DNA of 5,852 nt from NCBI GenBank assembly GCA_946184195.1, contig CAMHEP010000085.1, positions 1-5,852 on the forward strand, given 5' to 3'. The position numbers were made by a program, and so were the translations under genes. Below, one piece after another: positions 1 through 5,852 of the stretch. A model generated the notes under the pieces. The model was not told the DNA's origin. It did not search any database and worked only from the letters and a program-made list of their open reading frames with translations. Every line of letters starts with the position of its first letter. The stretch's first letter is position 1. This DNA is from an uncultured Bacteroidales bacterium (GTDB lineage: Bacteria; Bacteroidota; Bacteroidia; Bacteroidales; Paludibacteraceae).

Positions 1-684
1 CACGCTACCGGAGACCAAGAGTTATTTACCATGGATGAACTCATTGCACAGTTCTCGCTCGATAGAGTCAGCAAGTCCGGTGCTAAATTCGACTATGAGA
101 AAGGCAAATGGTTCAACCATCAATATTTGCAAATACATTCGAATGAAGATTTGGCTGAGCGTTTTATACCCATACTTGCCAAGCATCATATTAGCGAAGA
201 ATCCGGACAACGACAAGGTCTTATCGCGGAGCGTTCCTTCCGCGAAACGGTTGCCATGATAGTGGGATTGGTAAAAGATCGAGTAAATTTTGTGCCCGAA
301 CTATGGGACCAAACTAATTTCTTCTTTGAAGCTCCTACTGAGTATGACGAGAAATCACTAAAAAAGCGCTGGAAAGATGACAGTCCGCAGCACATGCAGG
401 AATTGTTAACTCTGCTTGAGGAAGTAGACGAACACGATTGGCATAAAGTGACAAAAGGAGGAGAAGACATCAATGGTGAATGTATACTTGACCACTGGTA
501 TTTAGACGACGTCGTGATGCCATGGATTAATAAAAAAGAGTATGGTGTCGGTATTGTGATGAATGCCTTCCGTATTTGTTTGGTAGGCGCTGCCCGTGGT
601 CCACATATTTGGAATATTACTGATATATTAGGTAAAGAGGAGACTCTGAACCGTGTACGTGCTGCATTGTCACGACTTGGATAA
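1..684 (+). CDS. gltX: Glutamyl-tRNA synthetase, C-terminal part (5' end outside window)
   Basis: Class I aminoacyl-tRNA synthetase that charges tRNA-Glu with glutamate in the cytoplasm. The frame is open from base 1 (HATGDQELFTMDEL...), so the Met codon at 31 is internal and the gene enters from upstream. About 227 residues are visible, a little under half of the usual length of roughly 470-510. The catalytic HIGH and KMSKS signatures lie upstream and cannot be checked. What is visible is the end of the stem-contact region, with the conserved segment RVSKSGAKFDYEKGKWFNHQYL-like (about residues 21-42 of the visible part), followed by the helical anticodon-binding domain. The tail RGPHIWNITDILGKEETL is typical of the GltX C-terminus. 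The stop TAA at 682-684 lies inside the start region of the downstream helicase, so the two are probably co-transcribed and coupled. No terminator follows. Identification is firm from the motif pattern; the discriminating or non-discriminating type cannot be judged from this part. Confidence 0.95.
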   Translation, partial: HATGDQELFTMDELIAQFSLDRVSKSGAKFDYEKGKWFNHQYLQIHSNEDLAERFIPILAKHHISEESGQRQGLIAERSFRETVAMIVGLVKDRVNFVPELWDQTNFFFEAPTEYDEKSLKKRWKDDSPQHMQELLTLLEEVDEHDWHKVTKGGEDINGECILDHWYLDDVVMPWINKKEYGVGIVMNAFRICLVGAARGPHIWNITDILGKEETLNRVRAALSRLG

Positions 685-2425
685 ATCACTTGACATATTG
701 CGCCAATATTGGCACTATGATAATTTCCGCCCCATGCAGGCGGAAATTATTCAATCTATACTTGCGGGAAACGACACACTAGCGCTCATGCCTACCGGCG
801 GGGGCAAGTCGATATGTTTTCAAGTACCAACGCTTATGCTCGCCGCCCAAAAGAAATCTGACTACGGACAAAAGGGCAATCACTGCCTCTGTTTGGTTAT
901 ATCGCCCCTCATTGCGCTGATGAAAGACCAGGTGGAGAGTCTGAAGAGTCGCGGGATACATGCCGCTGCCATCTATACGGGGCAAAGCCTTGATAAACAA
1001 CGTATGACATTAGACAATTGTCTCTTCGGACCTTATCGTTTTCTATATGTCAGCCCAGAGCGGTTGGAGAGTGAAGAATTTTGTCGTCGATTAGAGAAAC
1101 TCCCCATACGTCTTATTGCCATTGATGAGGCACATTGTATCAGTCAATGGGGGCACGATTTCCGCCCTGCATATAGACAGATATCCAAGGTTCGTAAACT
1201 ATTGCAAAATGTGCCTGTCCTTGCTGTGACAGCTACTGCCACACCAGAAGTAACAGAAGATATATGTCGGCAATTAACCCTGAACACGAACGAGACCGAT
1301 GCACTAAAGGCGTGGAAAGTATTCCGTAATTCATTTCATCGTGAAAATCTTCACTACATTGTAAAGTATACTGAAAAAAAAGCCGCTCAAACCATCCAGA
1401 TGTTGAACGAGCAGAGTGGCAGCGCTATCGTCTACGTACGTAACCGCAAACGTGCCGAAGAACTGGCTGAATTACTGCGCAATAATGGCATCTGTGCTGA
1501 TTACTACCATGCCGGATTGGATAGCCAAGAACGAACACGAAAGCAGGATGCCTGGAAAGAGGGAACAACACGCGTCATTGTATGTACCAATGCTTTCGGT
1601 ATGGGTATAGACAAACCTGATGTGCGGCAAGTTATACATATAGACCTACCCGATAGCCTCGAAGAATATTTCCAAGAAGCAGGCCGAGCAGGGCGTGATA
1701 GGTTACCAGCACGTGCAGTATTGCTCTATTGCCCGCATGACAAAGTATCAGCTCGTAAACGAGTCCGAGATAATTACCCCAGCAAAGAATATATCTCGGA
1801 AGTCTACCAAAAGACCTGCGACTACTTACAAGTCGGAGCCGGGTCAGGATTAGGTCACACTTTCTTTGTTGACTTCAAGGACTTATGTGCCGTGATGCAC
1901 TTGTCTATACTACCAACCTACTCTGCCTTAAAGACGCTGACACTGGCCGGATATATCAACTTTCGAGATGAGCAAGAAATACAACCACGAGTGAAGATTA
2001 ACGTATCCCGCGATAACCTATATGATTACTCCTTTACTAATCAACAAGAGCAGGTGCTGAACAAGCTTATGCGCGAATACACAGGTATCTTCACCGACCT
2101 GCAATACCTGCGTACAAACGAAGACAAAGAGATACATGACATTCTTATCTCACTCACCAAACGCGGCATTATAACCTATATAGGTTCCACACGTGCTTGC
2201 CCGCTTACCTTTACAAGAGAGAGAGAAGTGGATGTATACCTGCCGCCACACGTGTACGATGACCGTGAAAGGCACTATATCAGTCGCATACAAGCCATGG
2301 TAGAATATGCGGAACAGAACATCTACTGCCGCGAACAGATCATGTTGCATTATTTCGGAGAAGAGAGTGCCGAGCCTTGCCTTCACTGCGACGTATGCTT
2401 TAACACACAGGCACAAAACATATAA
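677..2425 (+). CDS. RecQ-family ATP-dependent DNA helicase, short form with C-terminal zinc cluster
   Basis: Probable 3'-5' superfamily 2 DNA helicase of recombination and fork repair. Numbered from TTG 677 (582 residues), I see motif 0 (YDNFRPMQ, 14-21), Walker A MPTGGGKS (38-45), DEAH (150-153) followed by the RecQ aromatic-rich loop CISQWGHDFRPAY, motif III TATATP, motif IV AIVYVRNRKRAEE, motif V NAFGMGIDKPDVR and motif VI QEAGRAGRD (333-341). The region after about 370 looks like winged-helix modules. A Cys4 cluster, C551-X16-C568-X2-C571-X2-C574, comes only at the very end, and there is no HRDC domain. In standard RecQ this cluster directly follows the helicase core. The Bacteroides 'second RecQ' subgroup, as I recall it, has this same layout. 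No ATG precedes motif 0, and a TGA at 647-649 limits the 5' end. TTG 677 gives MDKSLDILRQYWHYDNFR, which fits family N-termini best. GTG 653 (590 residues) and GTG 659 are alternatives. The gene overlaps the gltX stop by 8 bases. A segment of about 13 residues near 57-69 is extra relative to the next helicase. Confidence 0.93.
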   Translation: MDKSLDILRQYWHYDNFRPMQAEIIQSILAGNDTLALMPTGGGKSICFQVPTLMLAAQKKSDYGQKGNHCLCLVISPLIALMKDQVESLKSRGIHAAAIYTGQSLDKQRMTLDNCLFGPYRFLYVSPERLESEEFCRRLEKLPIRLIAIDEAHCISQWGHDFRPAYRQISKVRKLLQNVPVLAVTATATPEVTEDICRQLTLNTNETDALKAWKVFRNSFHRENLHYIVKYTEKKAAQTIQMLNEQSGSAIVYVRNRKRAEELAELLRNNGICADYYHAGLDSQERTRKQDAWKEGTTRVIVCTNAFGMGIDKPDVRQVIHIDLPDSLEEYFQEAGRAGRDRLPARAVLLYCPHDKVSARKRVRDNYPSKEYISEVYQKTCDYLQVGAGSGLGHTFFVDFKDLCAVMHLSILPTYSALKTLTLAGYINFRDEQEIQPRVKINVSRDNLYDYSFTNQQEQVLNKLMREYTGIFTDLQYLRTNEDKEIHDILISLTKRGIITYIGSTRACPLTFTREREVDVYLPPHVYDDRERHYISRIQAMVEYAEQNIYCREQIMLHYFGEESAEPCLHCDVCFNTQAQNI

Positions 2426-2432
2426 ATTACAA

Positions 2433-2470
2433 AAAAATATTCGTGTCTCTTGCATAAGTGGAATATTTTT
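2433..2470. repeat. Perfect 10-bp inverted repeat between the two recQ genes
   Basis: AAAAATATTC at 2433-2442 is exactly complementary to GAATATTTTT at 2461-2470, with an 18-base loop. Inside the loop a small second dyad, CTT-GCAT-AAG (2449-2458), can pair. The repeat begins 8 bases after the recQ1 stop, and the -33 element of the downstream promoter (2450-2452) sits in the loop. The stem is A/T-rich and ends in a T run on both strands, so it could be a weak terminator for the upstream transcript or an operator for the promoter. The sequence does not decide between these. Confidence 0.6.
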
Positions 2471-2480
2471 CTTACCTTTG
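2450..2480 (+). promoter_or_regulatory. Bacteroidota-type promoter for the second recQ
   Basis: TTG at 2450-2452 (-33 element) and TACCTTTG at 2473-2480 are separated by 20 bases. The latter is a full match to the Bacteroidota -7 consensus TAnnTTTG recognised by the primary sigma factor of this phylum. Transcription would be expected to start about 5-8 bases after 2480, leaving an A/T-rich leader of under 20 bases before the ATG at 2504. No Shine-Dalgarno sequence is present, as usual in this phylum. The promoter implies that recQ2, and rimO behind it, can be expressed apart from gltX-recQ1. Confidence 0.8.
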
Positions 2481-2503
2481 CACGTTGAAGATAAATATAC
2501 TCT

Positions 2504-4687
2504 ATGACAAGACACGAAGAATTATTACAAGCCCTTCAGCACCATTTTGGTTTTGATTCGTTTAAGGGAAATCAGGAAGCCATTATTAATAATGTCATGG
2601 ATGGAAATGACACTTTCGTCCTCATGCCTACCGGCGGCGGTAAGAGTCTTTGCTACCAATTACCCTCGTTGTTGATGGACGGTGTTGCCATTGTAGTATC
2701 ACCACTGATTGCCCTCATGAAGAATCAAGTGGATGCTATGCGTAACTACTCGGAGGAAGACGGTATTGCTCATTTTATCAATTCCTCCCTTAGTCGACCG
2801 GAGATACATGCCGTAAAGGAAGATGTGCTCGCGGGTAAGACCAAATTACTCTATCTTGCACCCGAATCGCTCCAAAAAGCGGAAAATGTGGATTTTTTAC
2901 AGGGCGTGAAAATATCTTTTTATGCGGTGGATGAGGCACATTGCATCAGTGAATGGGGACACGATTTTCGTCCAGAGTATCGCCAAATCAAGGAAATGGT
3001 TCAGAAAATAGGTAAAGCGCCTATCATTGCCCTAACAGCTACCGCTACGCCTAAAGTACAACATGATATACAGAAAAACCTTGGGATGTTGAAGGCCGGT
3101 GTTTTCAAATCATCGTTCAATCGTCCTAATCTATATTATGAGGTACGTCCTAAGACTGATGAAGTAGACAAAGAGCTAATACGTTATATCCGCTCAATGG
3201 AAGGTAAGTCCGGTATTGTGTATTGTTTAGCACGTAAAGAGGTGGAGGAATTGGCAGAAACCCTGCGCGTGAATAATATCTCAGCACTGCCTTATCATGC
3301 CGGAATGGATGCCGCTACGCGAAGCACTAATCAGGACGCATTCCTCATGGAAGAATGTCAGGTAATAGTTGCCACTATAGCTTTCGGTATGGGTATAGAC
3401 AAACCGGATGTCCGATTTGTAGTACACTATGACATCCCCAAGTCGTTGGAAGGATATTATCAGGAGACTGGTCGTTCCGGGCGCGATGGTGGAGAAGGAC
3501 AATGTATTTGCTTTTATAGTACCAAAGATATTGAGCGTCTAAGAAAATTCCAACAGGGAAAGCCTGTAGCTGAACAGGAAATAGGCAATCAACTGCTTTT
3601 TGAAACTCAAAGCTATGCCGAGAGTACCATTTGTCGACGCAAATTACTGCTCCACTATTTTGGTGAAGAATACGAACAGGATAACTGTGGTAACTGCGAC
3701 AACTGTCGTAAAACATACAAGCACATTGATGCCACGGAACTACTGGAAGTGATTTTGGAAACCGTACAGCAACTGAACGAGAAATTTAAAGCTGAGCACA
3801 TTGTAGATATCCTTAAGGGGAATAGGACTGCAGCAGTCGTAAGCTATAAACATGACGAATTGGAGAACTTCGGCGTTGCGGAGGATGAGGATGAAGCGAC
3901 ACTGCATGCCATCATACGTCAAGCAATGTTATCGGGATATATACAGAAAGATATTGAGTCGTACGGAGACCTAAAGGTGACATCTGACGGTAAGAAATAT
4001 CTGAAACGTCCCAGTAAATTTGAAGTACCTATTGAGGTCAAAGATGAGGAGGATGAGGAATCCATAGAACCTAGTATCGGAGCTTGTGCAGCGGCGGATG
4101 ATGTCCTATTCTCCATACTCAAGGACATACGCAAACGGCTAAGTAAACGACTTGATGTACCTCCATTCGTCATTTTCCAGGATCCCAGTTTGGAGGCGAT
4201 GGCAACTACCTATCCTATCACTATGGAAGAACTCCAAAATATCCCTGGTGTAGGTGCCGGTAAGGCTAAACGTTATGGAGAAGAGTTCCTCCGAGTTATC
4301 AAGGAATATGTGGACGAGAACGAGATTATCCGTCCGGAGGATTTACGTGTTCGTACCGTTGCTAAAGACTCGACACGTAAGATTTCTATTATCCAAGCCA
4401 TTGACCGCCGAGTAGCATTGGACGACCTTGCCGAGTCCAAAGGAATGTCAATGGAGGAGATGCTGGAAGAGATAGAGGCCATCGTATATAGTGGTACAAA
4501 ACTGAATATCAACTATTTCATTGACGAAGTAGTTGACCCTGACGAAAAAGAAGAGATATACGAGTATTTCAAGAACGCAGACAACGATAATATCAAAACC
4601 GCGATGGAAGAATTGGGTGAAGATTATTACGACGAGCTGCACGTACGATTGGTACGCATTAAATTCCATAGCGACCTTGGCAACTAA
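2504..4687 (+). CDS. recQ: ATP-dependent DNA helicase RecQ (full-length, RQC and HRDC domains)
   Basis: A 3'-5' DNA helicase that unwinds forked and recombination intermediates (RecF-type gap repair, joint-molecule processing). Domains in order over 727 residues: motif 0 FDSFKGNQ (17-24); Walker A MPTGGGKS (41-48); DEAH (143-146) with aromatic-rich loop CISEWGHDFRPEY; TATATP; motif IV GIVYCLARKEVEE; motif V AFGMGIDKPDVR; motif VI QETGRSGRD (320-328). The RQC zinc site is C377-X17-C395-X2-C398-X2-C401, followed by a winged helix to about 510 and an acidic linker (KDEEDEESIEPS). The HRDC domain spans about 532-606 and includes NIPGVGAGKAKRYG. The last 120 or so residues form an extra helical, very acidic segment resembling the helix-turn-helix C-terminus of Bacteroidota RecQ proteins; E. 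coli RecQ, at about 610 residues, lacks it. The start is ATG 2504, just before the conserved core and a short distance behind the promoter. The end overlaps the apparent TTG start of rimO. No catalytic residue is missing. Confidence 0.97.
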   Translation: MTRHEELLQALQHHFGFDSFKGNQEAIINNVMDGNDTFVLMPTGGGKSLCYQLPSLLMDGVAIVVSPLIALMKNQVDAMRNYSEEDGIAHFINSSLSRPEIHAVKEDVLAGKTKLLYLAPESLQKAENVDFLQGVKISFYAVDEAHCISEWGHDFRPEYRQIKEMVQKIGKAPIIALTATATPKVQHDIQKNLGMLKAGVFKSSFNRPNLYYEVRPKTDEVDKELIRYIRSMEGKSGIVYCLARKEVEELAETLRVNNISALPYHAGMDAATRSTNQDAFLMEECQVIVATIAFGMGIDKPDVRFVVHYDIPKSLEGYYQETGRSGRDGGEGQCICFYSTKDIERLRKFQQGKPVAEQEIGNQLLFETQSYAESTICRRKLLLHYFGEEYEQDNCGNCDNCRKTYKHIDATELLEVILETVQQLNEKFKAEHIVDILKGNRTAAVVSYKHDELENFGVAEDEDEATLHAIIRQAMLSGYIQKDIESYGDLKVTSDGKKYLKRPSKFEVPIEVKDEEDEESIEPSIGACAAADDVLFSILKDIRKRLSKRLDVPPFVIFQDPSLEAMATTYPITMEELQNIPGVGAGKAKRYGEEFLRVIKEYVDENEIIRPEDLRVRTVAKDSTRKISIIQAIDRRVALDDLAESKGMSMEEMLEEIEAIVYSGTKLNINYFIDEVVDPDEKEEIYEYFKNADNDNIKTAMEELGEDYYDELHVRLVRIKFHSDLGN

Positions 4688-5852
4688 GCATACTATAGAT
4701 ATTATTACACTCGGTTGCTCCAAGAACTTGGTGGATAGCGAACGTTTGATGCGTGAACTCAGTCGTATTGGATGGCACTGCACACACGATGCTGAGGTGC
4801 CACGTGCTGATGTGGCTGTGATAAACACATGCGGATTCATAGGCGATGCCAAACAGGAGAGTATCCAAACTATACTACAGATGGCAGCTCGTAAGAGTGC
4901 CGGAAAACTTAGACGCCTCTATGTAATGGGATGCCTGAGCGAACGATATCTGAAAGAATTGGAAAGCGAGATACCTGAGGTTGATCGATGGTTCGGCAAA
5001 TTCGACTTTATGGGATTAGTGGAGGAACTGAGCGGAGTGATAGCTCAACACGATGTAGAACGTGTACTAACGACGCCTAGACACTATGCTTACCTCAAGA
5101 TTAGCGAGGGGTGCAATCGTTTCTGCTCCTACTGTGCGATTCCACTCATCACAGGCAGACATACTTCTCGGCCGATAGAGGAATTAGTGAGTGAGACTGA
5201 ATGGTTAGTAAAACAAGGTGTCAAGGAGATAAACATCATAGCACAAGACCTCTCATCTTACGGTTTAGATCTATATGGTGAACATAAACTACCAGAGTTG
5301 ATAGAGACGTTGGCATCCATCTCGGGTGTAGAATGGCTAAGACTACACTACGCTTACCCTGCCGATTTTCCTATGGAGTTACTTGATGTGATGGCTCGGC
5401 ACAAGAATATTTGCAAATACCTAGATTTAGCATTACAGCATAGTACCAACCATATGTTAGGACTCATGCGCAGACATATCACCGCGGAGCAACAAGATCA
5501 ACTGATTGCTACTATCCGCGAACGGGTGCCGGGCATTGTGATACGAACCACGTTGCTAGTAGGACATCCAAGAGAGACCGAGGAGGACTTTAAGGAGCTG
5601 CTTAGTTGGACTCGCAGGATGCATTTTGAGCGCTTAGGGGCTTTCGCTTATTCAGACGAAGAGGGCACCTATGCCCATCGTCACTACAAGGACGATATAC
5701 CCGAAGACATTAAACAGCAACGTCGTGAACAAATCATGGCGGTACAACAGGAGATTGCTGAACAATGGAGTGCCAATATGATCGGGAAAAAGTTAACGAT
5801 TATTGTTGACCGTGAAGAGGACGGTTATTGGATAGGACGTACCGAATACGAT
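4677..5852 (+). CDS. rimO: Ribosomal protein S12 methylthiotransferase RimO (3' end outside window)
   Basis: Radical-SAM enzyme that adds a methylthio group to the conserved aspartate (Asp88 in E. coli numbering) of ribosomal protein S12. From TTG 4677 the frame stays open to the window edge (392 codons, no stop); family length is about 430-440, so roughly 40 residues are missing. The N-terminal methylthiotransferase domain has its three cluster cysteines, C14 (LGCSKNLVDSER), C52 (NTCGF) and C86 (MGCLSER). The radical-SAM triad is C146-X3-C150-X2-C153 in EGCNRFCSYCAIP. The C-terminal segment KLTIIVDREEDGYWIGRTEYD-like is the start of the TRAM domain. LGCSKN and the YAYP/LALQH segments favour RimO over the tRNA enzyme MiaB. 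No ATG precedes the conserved LGCSKN block. TTG 4677 gives MATKHTIDIITLGC, a normal RimO N-terminus; GTG 4617 is a less likely alternative. The start lies 11 bases inside recQ, so expression is probably coupled. Oddity: the usual GHPGET or GFPGET motif reads GHPRET here (R299). Confidence 0.93.
   Translation, partial: MATKHTIDIITLGCSKNLVDSERLMRELSRIGWHCTHDAEVPRADVAVINTCGFIGDAKQESIQTILQMAARKSAGKLRRLYVMGCLSERYLKELESEIPEVDRWFGKFDFMGLVEELSGVIAQHDVERVLTTPRHYAYLKISEGCNRFCSYCAIPLITGRHTSRPIEELVSETEWLVKQGVKEINIIAQDLSSYGLDLYGEHKLPELIETLASISGVEWLRLHYAYPADFPMELLDVMARHKNICKYLDLALQHSTNHMLGLMRRHITAEQQDQLIATIRERVPGIVIRTTLLVGHPRETEEDFKELLSWTRRMHFERLGAFAYSDEEGTYAHRHYKDDIPEDIKQQRREQIMAVQQEIAEQWSANMIGKKLTIIVDREEDGYWIGRTEYD

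Noticed and set aside
31..33. ATG 31 as the start of a separate 217-residue protein
   Set aside because: The same frame is open upstream to base 1 and the preceding residues (HATGDQELFT) continue the GltX pattern, so this Met is internal.
186..689. Long open frame on the - strand opposite gltX (167 codons)
   Set aside because: It lies antisense within clearly conserved gltX coding sequence, its translation is Ser/Pro/Cys-rich with no recognisable domain, and no promoter is visible. It is a shadow frame.
685..730. Intrinsic terminator after gltX
   Set aside because: No GC-rich hairpin with a T run is present. The region codes for the conserved N-terminus of the helicase.
2150..2515. Minus-strand open frame (121 codons) covering the end of recQ1 and the gap
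   Set aside because: Most of it is antisense to the conserved zinc-cluster end of the first helicase and the translation resembles nothing known. No Bacteroidota -7 box was seen in a suitable position on that strand.
4448..4852. Minus-strand open frame (134 codons) across the recQ2/rimO junction
   Set aside because: The + strand carries conserved RecQ C-terminus and RimO N-terminus in this stretch. The antisense translation is low-complexity hydrophobic sequence expected from acidic coding on the other strand.
1..5852. Defence, mobile or otherwise new system built around the paired helicases
   Set aside because: RecQ-like helicases occur in some defence loci, but here they are flanked by housekeeping gltX and rimO, with no nuclease, transposase, integrase, repeat array or compositional break. 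The ordinary repair reading explains everything seen.

Overview
This window reads as ordinary chromosomal DNA from a member of the Bacteroidota, most likely the order Bacteroidales (Bacteroides/Prevotella relatives). Three things point there. There is a textbook Bacteroidota promoter (TTG, 20 bp, TACCTTTG) in the only intergenic gap. No Shine-Dalgarno-like sequence precedes any gene. The RecQ and RimO proteins have family features that I recall from Bacteroides-type homologues. This is pattern recognition without a database search.

Layout, all on the + strand and almost gap-free: (1) bases 1-684, the 3' part of gltX (glutamyl-tRNA synthetase), cut by the window edge; (2) about 677-2425, a 582-residue RecQ-family helicase with no HRDC domain and its Cys4 zinc cluster at the extreme C-terminus; (3) a 78-bp gap holding a perfect 10-bp inverted repeat and a promoter; (4) 2504-4687, a 727-residue RecQ with the standard helicase, zinc, winged-helix and HRDC order plus a C-terminal extension; (5) about 4677 to the window end, rimO (ribosomal protein S12 methylthiotransferase), complete at the N-terminus and cut within its C-terminal TRAM domain.

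The two RecQ proteins are paralogues of different architecture in tandem. Both keep every helicase motif, so both are probably active ATP-dependent 3'-5' DNA helicases in recombination and replication-fork repair. gltX and rimO belong to translation and look like transcriptional neighbours. The gltX/recQ1 and recQ2/rimO junctions both overlap, with an apparent TTG start inside the last codons of the upstream gene, which suggests translational coupling. The gap promoter lets recQ2-rimO be transcribed independently of gltX-recQ1.

I found no mobile element, CRISPR array, RNA gene or unknown system. The points worth a second look are the relocated zinc cluster of the first RecQ, the paired TTG-start overlaps, the dyad covering the recQ2 promoter, and in-phase identical segments that could recombine the two recQ genes into a hybrid.
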